This document shows, one piece after another, positions 24,801 to 33,576 of a stretch of DNA of 41,317 nucleotides (positions are counted from its first letter, which is position 1; each line of letters begins with the position of its first letter). This DNA comes from Knoellia flava TL1 (lineage in GTDB: Bacteria; Actinomycetota; Actinomycetes; Actinomycetales; Dermatophilaceae). The translations under genes and the position numbers were made by a program. The notes under the pieces were generated by a model. The model did no database searches. It was not told where the DNA came from and worked only from the letters and a program-made list of their open reading frames with translations. The DNA lies in contig NZ_AVPI01000032.1 in NCBI RefSeq assembly GCF_000768675.1, forward strand, positions 1-41,317. Reading direction: 5' to 3'.

Positions 24801-27800
24801 ACCCAGTCCTTCTGCCCACGCACGAGCAGGCTCGCGCGCGACGGGTCGAAGACGCCGTTGGTGATGCCGTAGGTGAAGTCGTGGACGGGAGCGCCCTCGG
24901 CGGGCACCTTCGTCGACACGGTCTCCTCGTCGACGTCGACCTTCCACTGCGACGCCTCGGACGAGGGGTTGAGTCCCTCGTGCTGGAGCTCGACGGAGTC
25001 GCCACGCGCGATGAGGTCGTTGGCGGTGACCGGGACGGTGACCGTCTTGCCGGGCGCGGCCGTCACCGTGTCGTCGACGGCGACCGGCGGCTGCGGGTCG
25101 CCGGGGGCGACGACGCCGACGCGCACGAACGCGCGGCTCACCCCGCCGAAGCGGTCGACGACCTCGTAGCTGATGACCTCGGTGCCCGACGCGGTCGGGA
25201 ACGACTCGTAGCGGATCGTCGACGGTCCGGTGGAGACGACGCGGCCGTGCGTCAGCTCGACCGCTCCGCCGTTGGCTCCGACGACCCCGGTGACACCCAC
25301 GGTGTCGCCGTCGGGGTCGACCCCGGTCGTGGGGACGGTGATCGTCAGCGGGTCGCCGGCGGTGACCGACGACGAGAAGCTGCGGGCGACCGGCACCTGG
25401 TTGGGCCGCGCCTCGCTGGGCAGCGGCGTGACCCGGATGCTCACTCGACCGGTCTGGGCCCGCTCCGGCATGCCCTCGGGGTAGGCGGCGTACTCGACGG
25501 TGACGAGCTGCTCGGCCGTGAGCCGGGTCGCCCACGGGACGAACCGCACGACGTTGCCCGAGGCAAAGGCCGTCTGCTCGACGTCGCGGCCGAGGACCCT
25601 GACGCTCAGCGGGTCGATGCGCAGCGGGATGCCGTCGGCCATCGTGTCGTTGTCGAGCACCGGCACGGCGACGGCGTCGCCCTCGCGGACGATCGCGGTG
25701 TCGTCCTCGACCACGGGGTCGAGGTCGAGCGGCGCCTTTTGGGTGACCGTCACCTCGCCGGTCGCCTGCTTGGACCCGTCGCTCACGGTGTAGCGGATCG
25801 TCCCGCGGCGGGTGGCGTCGGCGGCCGCGCCGGCCGGCTCGAGCGCCACGACCCGGATCCACCGCCCCTGGTAGATCGACGCACGCAGCCACGAGTCCTC
25901 GCTCGTCGCGGCCGTCGCGGCCTGGGTGACGAGGACGTCGGCCCGCGGGCTGTAGTCGTTGGCGAGCGGGTCGACCAGGGTCGGCGACTGGTCGCGCAGC
26001 GTCGCGCTGTCGCCCACGGCGACCGGCGGCGCGTCCGGGTCCGCGGCCTCGATGACGTCGACCCGGATCCGGCCGGGAGCGACACCGCCGCCGACCTGGG
26101 CGGCATACGAGAGCTCGTAGGTGCCCGGCGCGGAGGGGGTGACGGTGACGACACCGGTGTCGAGGTTGCTGTCGACGGTGAGCGAGCCGCTGGCGCGGAC
26201 CTCTCCGGCGAGGTGCATGCGGTCGTCGGGATCGCTGGGGTCGGCGCCGGCGATGTCGTTGCCGAGCGGCTCGACCTGGAGCGACTTGCCGACGACCCCG
26301 CGGATGACGTCGGGCTGGGTGACCGGCGGCCTCGCCCTGGTCTCGGTGAGCGCGACGACCTCGACCGGGACGGCGCCCTTGGTCCGTCCGCCACGCCCGT
26401 CGTCGGCGACATAGTCGATGCTCTCCTTGCCCGGCTCCGGTGGCGCGAGGTAGGCGAGGCGCCCCTGCCCGTCGATGCTGAGCCGTTCGCCGTCGACCGT
26501 CGCGAGGACCGGGTCGGACTCGGGGTCGCGCCAGTCCGCGACGACCGGCACCGCGAGCCGCTTGCCGGCAAGGACCGGGTATGCCGTCTTCGCGAGCCTG
26601 GCCTGTCCCTCACGCAGGTAGGGCGCGTTGTTCGTCGTCTCGGGGGCGATGGCGACCTTGACCGCGGCCCGCGACTTGGCCTTCACCTTGCCGTTGCCGA
26701 CGAGGTAGGTGAACTGGAAGGGCTCGACGCTGCCGGCCGGCACCGTGACGTCGATGCTCTGGCCGTCGGCCGAGACCGAGGCGCGGACGTCGGGGTCCGA
26801 CACGGCGCTGACGTCGCGCGGGTCGATGGCGAGCACCGAGCCGGCGGCGTCGGTGTCGTTGTCGAGGACGTGCAGCTTGCTCGTGCGACCGGCCCGGACG
26901 GTGAGGTTGTCGGGCTTGGCCGTCGGCGGCTGCTGGGCGACGGCGTCGTCGACGACGTTCCTGTCCTTCTTCTTGCTGTCCTCGTCGCGCTCCGGCGGCG
27001 GGATGAGGGCGTCCCAGTTGTCGATCTTCTGCTTGTCGCGCTGGATGTCCCAGGCCGAGCCGTTGTCGAGGTCGTTGAGGACGACGACGCCGCGGTTGAC
27101 CCGGAAGGCGACGCCGTCGCGCAGCGGGGTCTCGCTGACGTTGTCGATGGTGCCCGTCGGCACCGGGTCCTCCCGGCCGCAGTTGGCGCCGTAGAAGACC
27201 TTGCCCGTCTCCGACCAGGCGCCGTGGACGCAGCCGCGCAGGACGACCGGGTGGGCCGGCAGCGGCACGGCGCCGCTGCGGTTGACCCGCTCGGCGACCT
27301 CGATGCCGCCGGACGGCGCACCGCCGTCGACGCGCACCATGCGCAGCGCGCTGCCACCGGCGATCGCGACCGCGTCGGCTGCCGGACCGGGGACCTGGAC
27401 GGCGGCGTAGGCGGGCTCGCCCTCGGACGGCGCGAACCCGGCGGCGACGCCTTCGGTGCGGCCCTCGCTGTGCAGGGCGTCGCGCTGCGGGTCGTAGACC
27501 ATCCACGCCCGTCCGAGTGCGGTGACCTGGAGCCGGTCGCCCTTGGCCCCGCTGTCAGTGGTGACGGGCTTGGCGAACGAGGAGCCGCCGGGACGGATCG
27601 TCGTCACCGTGCCCTTGGCGCCCGAGGCGACGTGCACCGCGCCGTCCTCGCCGACCGCGAGCACGGCGTCGCCGCCCACGGTCGCGAGCGGCTTGGTCGC
27701 CGCGCCGAGACCGCTGAGGTTCTCGATGCCGTCACGGGGGTCGACGCGCTGCGCCCAGACCTTGCCCGAGCGGGGGTCGACTGCGGCGATGGTGCCACCG

Positions 27801-28249
27801 CGCAGGTCGACCAGGGTCGGGACGATGCGCCCCGGCTGGGCCGTCGGGGATCCGGGCGCCGCTGCGGTCTCCTCGCGGAACTGGGCCGTGCGGACGTCGA
27901 TCGGCTGGAGCTGGGCGGTCGCCTTCGACCACGCGACGACCGCGCTGCCGTCCTGGAGGATGTCGATGCCGGACCCCGGTGCGGCGTCGGAGGCCACCCC
28001 GGCGTCGAGCTGGGAGACCGCCTTGTTGAGCCGGCCGAACTTGGCCTGGACGTCGGAGGTGATCCAGACTGCGCCGTCGCCGACGTCGGCCTCGTGGACG
28101 GTGGCCCCCTGCGACGTCACCGCGGCCCACCCGAGCGTGGAGGCGGCGAGGACGACGACGGTCGTGGAGGCGACCCGCCCACGGCCCTTGGCGTGACGCA
28201 GCGACCGGGTCGCCGGGGTGGAGCGGGTGCGCCGTCGGAGCGGGTTCAC
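21842..28249 (-). CDS. Giant Ig-like/FN3 repeat surface protein (paralogue 2)
   Basis: 2135 aa, alignable end to end with paralogue 1. TM at about 27-45, propeller-like region with TVHEADVGDGAVWI and GGTIAAVDPRSGKVWAQ, cadherin/Ig repeats from about 440 (LDNDTD, LANDYSPRAD, LDNDTMADG, LVNDTDIDSD), FN3 repeats from about 1546 (GLTNGKDYFFTVTATNAVG), and a C-terminal cap with DIRDF that differs from its sister and ends YYSGWVQWNAPY. GTG start at 28249 overlaps the stop of the transglutaminase-like gene (GTGA), so it is translated with the MoxR-DUF58-transglutaminase genes. No catalytic motif and no sortase signal are visible. Tandem retention of two such large copies suggests distinct partners or heteromeric assembly. 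Confidence 0.85.
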   Translation of the reverse strand: MNPLRRRTRSTPATRSLRHAKGRGRVASTTVVVLAASTLGWAAVTSQGATVHEADVGDGAVWITSDVQAKFGRLNKAVSQLDAGVASDAAPGSGIDILQDGSAVVAWSKATAQLQPIDVRTAQFREETAAAPGSPTAQPGRIVPTLVDLRGGTIAAVDPRSGKVWAQRVDPRDGIENLSGLGAATKPLATVGGDAVLAVGEDGAVHVASGAKGTVTTIRPGGSSFAKPVTTDSGAKGDRLQVTALGRAWMVYDPQRDALHSEGRTEGVAAGFAPSEGEPAYAAVQVPGPAADAVAIAGGSALRMVRVDGGAPSGGIEVAERVNRSGAVPLPAHPVVLRGCVHGAWSETGKVFYGANCGREDPVPTGTIDNVSETPLRDGVAFRVNRGVVVLNDLDNGSAWDIQRDKQKIDNWDALIPPPERDEDSKKKDRNVVDDAVAQQPPTAKPDNLTVRAGRTSKLHVLDNDTDAAGSVLAIDPRDVSAVSDPDVRASVSADGQSIDVTVPAGSVEPFQFTYLVGNGKVKAKSRAAVKVAIAPETTNNAPYLREGQARLAKTAYPVLAGKRLAVPVVADWRDPESDPVLATVDGERLSIDGQGRLAYLAPPEPGKESIDYVADDGRGGRTKGAVPVEVVALTETRARPPVTQPDVIRGVVGKSLQVEPLGNDIAGADPSDPDDRMHLAGEVRASGSLTVDSNLDTGVVTVTPSAPGTYELSYAAQVGGGVAPGRIRVDVIEAADPDAPPVAVGDSATLRDQSPTLVDPLANDYSPRADVLVTQAATAATSEDSWLRASIYQGRWIRVVALEPAGAAADATRRGTIRYTVSDGSKQATGEVTVTQKAPLDLDPVVEDDTAIVREGDAVAVPVLDNDTMADGIPLRIDPLSVRVLGRDVEQTAFASGNVVRFVPWATRLTAEQLVTVEYAAYPEGMPERAQTGRVSIRVTPLPSEARPNQVPVARSFSSSVTAGDPLTITVPTTGVDPDGDTVGVTGVVGANGGAVELTHGRVVSTGPSTIRYESFPTASGTEVISYEVVDRFGGVSRAFVRVGVVAPGDPQPPVAVDDTVTAAPGKTVTVPVTANDLIARGDSVELQHEGLNPSSEASQWKVDVDEETVSTKVPAEGAPVHDFTYGITNGVFDPSRASLLVRGQKDWVNPPTANDDVARPKAGETATTVDVLVNDTDIDSDPATLEVVDVLSAHGRVVGNRVSVDVLDHPHTVPYVIEDEDGARAMAVVHVPRGAGGTPFVVEGALIEMEKDSSRTVRLGDYVKSPQGRTLGITSASTISTVPGSNLALASDGDGTLTLTSSGGYVGPASVMFEVTDQMSDEQQDVHTAYVSVPVQIGPKVPLLRCPATAVTVLAGGLPRDLDLPTLCRAWLPVGMSVDDVEFTSEWEQEPADVRLERSGTGERLVTLTADTGAPSGAGVLSVGTRGSDVRATVRVTVVGGDSDPYANMPPPRLRPIAVNGLEEGESQQVDIGSYLDSPVQEPKCAVEAASVTSGSGLTVTRSGCTITVSAGPRPSPTGRVSISVSDAPEVPGRAATGAVSVTMLGRPDPPTSVAAQADRDAGGRARVSWSAPSYDGGAPIRGYTARWTGGSTGSQECSASPCTIEGLTNGKDYFFTVTATNAVGESEPGGPSNAARPDTKPGPVTAVSMAGRGDGSLTMTWSPPENKGSPVTKYLVRLVPTSGGTPRTAEVAAPATTATVTGLDNMSEYAVAAQAYNEAGPGPFGADTTMQSAGTPPAPAGFTAKADGPGANKDLAAITLTWETTSPNGPPLKSYTVKRRVDGGAWSVLKTVPASATRTSDQVVYDGRRYDYVVTATNGADITSPDSAVQSFTSIGMPSTPSVSAATPTSDRRARLTVTLGSPRASGFASVAWSSSTGESGTFSCGACPSGGSVTFTTKELSTTGKTFTVRTDNGTSTSNPSSASNPVTPYGPTPAPRAGNHTASGRTATFNWSLPEDGRNVTRVEVTGDARYTGSSAITSIQATGAYSEPLVIQVRAYSVAGWSGWTQMSRTTDPPPDPTVYNVHPGSRLIVDRSGNGVGSCAVSPGCPEVMFDIRDFTPGGGQWRAQQDADRNGTPDYYSTWRPITVTGPTSYSTPYRPIFGRNVGNIRVQISLGGRDYYSGWVQWNAPY

Positions 28250-30660
28250 GCCGATCCCTCGGCGCCGCGGGTGCGGCGCAGCGACGGCAGGGAGGGCAGG
28301 CTGCGGCGGGTGCGCGTGCGGCGGTCGCGCTCGAGCAGCGGCCGGACGTCGACGTCGGAGCGGATCCGGCGCCAGCGTGAGACGGTGCCGCGAAGCTCCC
28401 TGCGGACCCCGTCCGCGTCGGCGAGCAGGGCGGTCGCGACCTCGGCCTCGGGGTCGCCGGGGCCGAAGACGGCGGCATTGGCGCCGACCGCGATCGGCTC
28501 GGCGGAGGCTGACGCGGACGCGGGGAAGGCACGGGCCTGCTCGAGGCGGGTGGCGCCGCGCGGGACGGCCACGCCGAGGCTGCGGGCGTCGCTCACGAGG
28601 TCACGCCACACCCACGCCGGTCGCGAGGCGAGCGCACCCGTCGTCGCGTGGCGCCGACGCCGCCGCGTCTTGAGCCAGCGGATGAGCGCGTAGGCCCCGA
28701 GCAGCAGCAGGACCGGGACGACGAGCCCGAGGACGAGGATGCGCAGCCAGAGCGGCCACGACCCGATGTCGAGCGGGTTGCGCTTCTTCTTCTTGATGTC
28801 GGTGGCGTTCTGCGCCTGGTCCGGGCCCTGGAGGACCGAGGGTGGGTTGACGCCGGCCGGTGGCGGAACCTGGGCGCCGACCTTCTGCTCCTCGGACTTG
28901 AGCTGCTGCTCGTTGGGCTTCTTGTTGCGGTCGGGGAGGAAGGTCGAGGGCAGCAGCGCGTGCCACGTGCCGTCGTCGACCTGGACCTCGACCCAGGCGT
29001 GGACGTCCTTGCCCTTGATGGCGGTGCCGGACTCCGGGATGGCGCCCATGACGACCCGGGTCGGGATGCCCAGGCGGTTGCCGACGAGGGCGAGGGTGGC
29101 GGCGTACTGCTCGTCGTTGCCGGCCAGCTGGGTCGATCCGACGAACCGGCTGAGCCGGCTGAGCCCGTGACCGGGAAGGTAGACCTTCTCGTAGGAGTTC
29201 GCGGTGCCGCCGTCGGTGTAGGCGCCGTCGGACGTCATCGTCTTCGCGACGGCGACGAACTTCTCCCACGGGCTGCCGGCGCGGCCGCTCCAGGCATCGA
29301 GCTTGGCATCGAGGAAGCTCGTGTCCTCGGCGACCTGCGCCCCGCTCGCGACCTTGAGGTCCTTGGGCAGGGTCGTCGAGACCGCGTCGTCGAGGACGGT
29401 CTGGAAGGTGTAGGTGTCCCCAGGCCGGACGAGGGCGGGGACGACGGCGGTCTCGGTCGCGGTGTTGAGCCAGAGGGCATCGGCGAGGTCGTCGCCCCGC
29501 GGCCCGTCGAAACGGACGCCGGTCGTCGACCCGGCCAGCGGCAACCATGCCCCCTCGTAGCCACCCTCGGGGACGGTCACCTTCGCCGTCACGGGCGTGC
29601 CGGTGACACGAGGGGCGATGCGCGTGCCCACCTGCTGGAAGGGCGTGCCGTCGGTGGCGCGGTCGGCGGCACCCCAGACGAGGCCGTCGTAGCTGTCGAG
29701 GGTCGCGAACCGGATCGGCGTGCCGGCGGGAAGGCCCGTGACCCGGAGGATCTCGGTGTCGTAGAGCTCGGCCGAGTTGGGCTCGGTGTAGCGGCGGAAC
29801 CCCGAGAGCGGGCTCATGAACTGGGCGACGTCGTAGGGCGGGGTGAGCTGGTCGCGCACGACGGTGCGCGCCTCGCTCGACCCGGCGCCCGGGAGGACCT
29901 GTCCGAGGAAGGTGCCCGCGAGCGCGGCGACGGTGAGGAGCGCGACGCCGGTGACGGCCCGGGCTCGCTGGCCGGCGCCGTTCTGCAGGCTCGCGCGGGT
30001 GCGGGCGGCCCGGGCGACGAGCCAGAGGATGAGGACAAGAGCGAAGACGACGCCCTGGACGAGCCTCGCCGCCGGCTGTTGCGTGCCGAGCGCGATCGTC
30101 CCCACGAGGAGCACGAGCGGGGCGACGGCCGCGCCGCCGACGCTGCGGAACCGGCGGGCGACGCCGTAGGTCGCGGCGGCCCCGAGGAGGCCGGTGACCC
30201 ATGGCAGGGCGACGAGCGGGCCGCGGGCGTCGACCGGCGGCAGGAGCGTGAGCCACTCCTTCCACCCGGTGACCGGGGTGACGGCGAGGTCGGTGAGGGT
30301 CTGCAGGCTCGGGATGACGCCACCGATGAGGTCGCCGCGCACCGCGACGGGACCACCGAGGACGAAGTGGAGGGCGGCGAGGACGAGCACCGTCGCGAGG
30401 AGCGGCCACGAGCGCGTGACCGCGACGTGCGCGACCACGGTGCCGAGGACGACGCCCACTGCCGCGGCGAGGATCCACTCCCAGCCGATGAAGCCCGTGC
30501 GGAAGCCGACGAGGGCGATCGTCACGAGGACGAGGGAGAAGGCGAGGTCGACGAGGACGTCGCGGGACGGCATACCGGGGAGGATGAGGCGCGAGGACGA
30601 GGGGCGCGCGTTGCGCTCGTCGGCCCGGGCACGGCGGCTCGCGGTGGCGTCGATGCTCAT
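28246..30660 (-). CDS. Transglutaminase-like (TgpA-type) membrane protein with degenerate active site
   Basis: 804 aa from ATG 30660. About seven N-terminal TM helices (33-255), an exported region (260-620) with a transglutaminase core, another TM (about 635-655), and a cytoplasmic basic C-terminal domain. The core is recognisable (GNDEQYAATLALVGNRLGIPTRVV; KDVHAWVEVQVDDGTWHALLPST), but the catalytic Cys of the usual GxCxxFA is Asp516, and the Asp of W-x-x-x-DPT is Leu570; only His554 remains. Cross-linking or protease activity is therefore unlikely; a scaffold or chaperone role for the surface proteins is inferred. It lies 13 bases after DUF58 and overlaps giant paralogue 2. The longer upstream extension of the frame overlaps DUF58 and is discarded. 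Confidence 0.9.
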   Translation of the reverse strand: MSIDATASRRARADERNARPSSSRLILPGMPSRDVLVDLAFSLVLVTIALVGFRTGFIGWEWILAAAVGVVLGTVVAHVAVTRSWPLLATVLVLAALHFVLGGPVAVRGDLIGGVIPSLQTLTDLAVTPVTGWKEWLTLLPPVDARGPLVALPWVTGLLGAAATYGVARRFRSVGGAAVAPLVLLVGTIALGTQQPAARLVQGVVFALVLILWLVARAARTRASLQNGAGQRARAVTGVALLTVAALAGTFLGQVLPGAGSSEARTVVRDQLTPPYDVAQFMSPLSGFRRYTEPNSAELYDTEILRVTGLPAGTPIRFATLDSYDGLVWGAADRATDGTPFQQVGTRIAPRVTGTPVTAKVTVPEGGYEGAWLPLAGSTTGVRFDGPRGDDLADALWLNTATETAVVPALVRPGDTYTFQTVLDDAVSTTLPKDLKVASGAQVAEDTSFLDAKLDAWSGRAGSPWEKFVAVAKTMTSDGAYTDGGTANSYEKVYLPGHGLSRLSRFVGSTQLAGNDEQYAATLALVGNRLGIPTRVVMGAIPESGTAIKGKDVHAWVEVQVDDGTWHALLPSTFLPDRNKKPNEQQLKSEEQKVGAQVPPPAGVNPPSVLQGPDQAQNATDIKKKKRNPLDIGSWPLWLRILVLGLVVPVLLLLGAYALIRWLKTRRRRRHATTGALASRPAWVWRDLVSDARSLGVAVPRGATRLEQARAFPASASASAEPIAVGANAAVFGPGDPEAEVATALLADADGVRRELRGTVSRWRRIRSDVDVRPLLERDRRTRTRRSLPSLPSLRRTRGAEGSA

Positions 30661-30673
30661 GACGAGGTCCCGT

Positions 30674-32353
30674 TCATGCGAGTGCTCCGCTGAAGAGGAC
30701 GCGGCGGAGGTCGCCGAGCTCGCGGACGGTGAGGATGGTGAGCCCGCCTGCGTGCCGCACGCCGACCTGGGCGTCGGGGTCGATGACGAGCGCGACCTTG
30801 ATGACCTCGACCTCGAACTGGGCGAGCGCCCGCTGCACCTGGATGAACGGCCGGTGCGAGCCGGTGACGAGGATGGCGACGCTCGCGTCGGGAGCGAGCG
30901 CGGCGCCGTCGCTCGCCGAGCCGAAGACGTCGGTCGGCCCGACGGCGGCGCGGGCGAAGGTGTCGAGCGTGAGCGGCGCGGTCGCGCGCGAGATCTGCTG
31001 GTCGCCGACGACGACGGTGGTGTCCTGCTCGTCGAGGATCGAGCGCACGGCGAGGGAGGCGGCGCACGAGATGGCGAGCTCCACGGCCGCGTCCTCGCCG
31101 GTGTAGACCTCCGGCGTCGTGTCGACGACGACCGCGAGGTGGGACCGGCGGGTGTCGAGGAACTGGCGCACGAGGAGGCGGTCGTGCTTCGCGCTCGAGC
31201 GCCAGTGGATGTAGCGACGGTCGTCGCCGGGCTGGTACTCACGCAGGGCGTGGAAGGCGAGGTCCGACATCGACAGGTCCGGCGTCACCTGGCCCTCGAG
31301 GTCGCGCAGGAGGCCGGCGCCGAGTGGCTCGAGGCTCGTCGTCAGCGGGTGGACGAAGAGCTCGGTCCGCTCGGTCCACTCCATCGTGCGGCGGACGAGG
31401 CCGAGCGGGTCGCCGTGGACGGTCGTCGCCGGGCCGACCTGGATGACACCGCGGCGCTCGGTGGGCACGACGAAGAGCTCCTCGTGCGACTTGCCCGACC
31501 CGAGCGAGGGCAGGGTGAAGCGGGCGGCCGATCGACCGACGGGCAGCTCGACGAGGAGCGGCAGCATGCCGCGGCCCGAGAGGTTGCGGACCTCGATGCG
31601 ACCCGTGGCGGGTTCGCCGACGACGACGCGCGTCGGGTCGACGTCGGTGCGGATCTCGACCTTGGCGTGGCCGATCGCGAGCGCGACGCACGCGAGGAAG
31701 AGGACGAGGCAGGCGGCGGCGATCATCGCGAGCTCGGTCCAGCCGTAGCGCCCCGCGAACCACCACGAGACGAGCCCGAGGACGAGGACGGTCCAGCCGA
31801 GCGGCGAGACCCAGCCGAGGGCCCGGGCGACCGGGCGCCAGACCGGCGCGGACCGCTCCGCGAGCGGCTTGATCCGCTCGCCGGTGAGGTCGACGAGGCG
31901 GGCGCCGGTCTGGGTGATCGCGGCCGGGATCTGCACGCGCGGCAGCGTGATCGTCGGCAGCTCGGGGCGCAGCCGGGTGGACCGGCCGCCCGTCGACGGC
32001 GACGGCTGGCCGTCCTTGCGGAGGTCGTTGCGGCGGACCTCCTGCGTGTCGTCGCTCTGGCGCAGGCCGAGCAGCGAACGCCAGCGCGAGCCACCCGTGG
32101 CGGTCGCGCCCGAGGCGCGTCGGCGGCTCGGCTGGTCCTGCGCGGGGCGCACCTTGAGCGAGGAGCGCGAGACCGTCGCCTCCTCCTCGACGAGGGCGGG
32201 AGGGGCGGGCGACGCCGGGGTGGGCGATGCGGGGCTCGGCGCAGCCTGGGTCGGCGCAGCCTGGGTCGGCGCAGCCGGGGAGGCCGACGGGGGCGGTCCG
32301 CTCAGGTCGGACCGCCTCACCGTCGCCTCGTCGGGCTCCACCGGGTCGGACAT
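30674..32353 (-). CDS. DUF58 protein with Pro-rich, repeat-motif N-terminus
   Basis: 559 aa. ATG 32353 is one base past the MoxR stop. The first ~125 residues are disordered and cytoplasmic, containing EATVRRSDL (T11), EATVSRSSL (T60) and QEVRRNDL (E105), variants of one short motif. A 15-base DNA repeat (32236-32280, three units) encodes TQAAP repeats. Two TM helices (about 185-230) precede the DUF58/VWA-like region, with the signature REYQPGDDRRYIHW. DUF58 proteins work with MoxR ATPases in folding or assembling envelope complexes. The motif copies look like Ser/Thr kinase or FHA docking sites, and a kinase and two FHA proteins are encoded 5 kb upstream. Confidence 0.92.
   Translation of the reverse strand: MSDPVEPDEATVRRSDLSGPPPSASPAAPTQAAPTQAAPSPASPTPASPAPPALVEEEATVSRSSLKVRPAQDQPSRRRASGATATGGSRWRSLLGLRQSDDTQEVRRNDLRKDGQPSPSTGGRSTRLRPELPTITLPRVQIPAAITQTGARLVDLTGERIKPLAERSAPVWRPVARALGWVSPLGWTVLVLGLVSWWFAGRYGWTELAMIAAACLVLFLACVALAIGHAKVEIRTDVDPTRVVVGEPATGRIEVRNLSGRGMLPLLVELPVGRSAARFTLPSLGSGKSHEELFVVPTERRGVIQVGPATTVHGDPLGLVRRTMEWTERTELFVHPLTTSLEPLGAGLLRDLEGQVTPDLSMSDLAFHALREYQPGDDRRYIHWRSSAKHDRLLVRQFLDTRRSHLAVVVDTTPEVYTGEDAAVELAISCAASLAVRSILDEQDTTVVVGDQQISRATAPLTLDTFARAAVGPTDVFGSASDGAALAPDASVAILVTGSHRPFIQVQRALAQFEVEVIKVALVIDPDAQVGVRHAGGLTILTVRELGDLRRVLFSGALA
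32236..32280. repeat. 15-bp tandem repeat within the DUF58 gene
   Basis: Three consecutive units of TCGGCGCAGCCTGGG (last with one substitution) encode TQAAP-type repeats in the disordered N-terminus. Copy number may vary between strains. Confidence 0.85.
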
Positions 32354-32354
32354 C

Positions 32355-33323
32355 TCAGGCGACGCGCTCGGTCGGCGGTGCGACCTCGCCGAGGATCTGG
32401 TCGATGACCTGCTCGACGGTGATGCCGGCGAACTGCGCCTCGGCGGTGACGAGCAGGCGGTGGTTGAGGACCGGGTGGGCGAGCAGCTTGATGTCGTCGG
32501 GGATGACGTGGGTGCGGCCCTGGCCGATGGCCCACGTCTTCGCGCACCGGATGAACGCGAGGCAGCCACGCACCGACAGTCCGAGCCGCACGCTCACGTG
32601 GCGACGCGTCTCCTCGGCGATGCGCGAGACGTAGTCGAGGATCGCGTCGTCGACGTGGACCTCGTCGGCGAGCTCGGCCATGTCGAGGACGACCTGCGAG
32701 GTGACGACGGGCTCGAGCGCCTTGGTGCGGTCACGGGTCTTGGCGTCGCGGAGCACGCGCACCGTGGCGTCGTGGTCGGGGTAGCCGAGCGTCGTCTTCA
32801 TGAGGAAGCGGTCGAGCTGGGCCTCGGGCAGGCGGTAGGTGCCGGCCTGCTCGATGGGGTTCTGGGTCGCGATGACCATGAACGGCTCGCCGACCTCGTG
32901 GCGCACGCCGTCGACGGTGACGCGGGCCTCCTCCATGACCTCGAGGAGCGCGGACTGCGTCTTGGGCGAGGCGCGGTTGATCTCGTCGGCGAGGACGATC
33001 GTCGCGAAGATCGGGCCCTTGTGGAACTCGAACTTCTTGCTGTTGGGGTCGTAGATCGTCACGCCGGTGACGTCGCTCGGCAGGAGGTCGGGCGTGAACT
33101 GGATGCGGCTGTTGGTGCCGTGCACCGTGCTCGACAGCGCCCGCGCGAGCTGGGTCTTGCCCGTGCCGGGGAAGTCCTCGAGGAGCAGGTGGCCCTCGGA
33201 CAGCATGCACGTGAGGGCCAGGCGGATGACGTGCTCCTTGCCGAGCACGGCCTTGTCGACGTTGCTCACCATCGCCTCGAAGGTCTTGGTGAACCACGCG
33301 GCCTGGTCGTGGGTGACCGTCAT
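32355..33323 (-). CDS. MoxR-family AAA+ ATPase
   Basis: 322 aa. Walker A GTGKT (53-57), Walker B IVLADEIN (109-116) with the MoxR-specific NRASPKTQSALLEVMEE, sensor 1 in VIATQNPIEQAGTYRLPEAQLDRF. MoxR ATPases act as chaperones that activate or assemble partner complexes, normally with VWA or DUF58 proteins, the case here. ATG 33323 has a GAGAGGA site. It is the first gene of the MoxR - DUF58 - transglutaminase-like - giant set, and its 5' region (33324-33540) should carry the operon promoter. A small hairpin, CTACC-GGAA-GGTAG, with a GNRA-type loop is at 33527-33540. I could not assign -35/-10 boxes. Confidence 0.95.
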   Translation of the reverse strand: MTVTHDQAAWFTKTFEAMVSNVDKAVLGKEHVIRLALTCMLSEGHLLLEDFPGTGKTQLARALSSTVHGTNSRIQFTPDLLPSDVTGVTIYDPNSKKFEFHKGPIFATIVLADEINRASPKTQSALLEVMEEARVTVDGVRHEVGEPFMVIATQNPIEQAGTYRLPEAQLDRFLMKTTLGYPDHDATVRVLRDAKTRDRTKALEPVVTSQVVLDMAELADEVHVDDAILDYVSRIAEETRRHVSVRLGLSVRGCLAFIRCAKTWAIGQGRTHVIPDDIKLLAHPVLNHRLLVTAEAQFAGITVEQVIDQILGEVAPPTERVA

Positions 33324-33576
33324 GGGTCGGGGTCCTCTCGTCGCTGTGGCGGGGCGGACCGAGGTGCCGATCCCGTGCGCGTTGCTCGGCTCGGATGGCG
33401 CCACCCCCCGTGGGTGCTTCAGGCACCGCGACGATCCCCGGCGTGACAAGAATTTCCGCGTATGCCGTGACGCACCTTACCGGCTGCCGGCCCCCTTCCC
33501 CATGGGTGCCCATACCTACTCTTTGCCTACCGGAAGGTAGTTGAAACCGCACCTCTCGCGGTCCCCACCCCTCCTC

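Noticed and set aside
28246-31242. 998-aa version of the transglutaminase-like protein
   Set aside because: The extra N-terminus overlaps the DUF58 coding region in another frame and is Ser/Arg-rich; ATG 30660 fits gene spacing.
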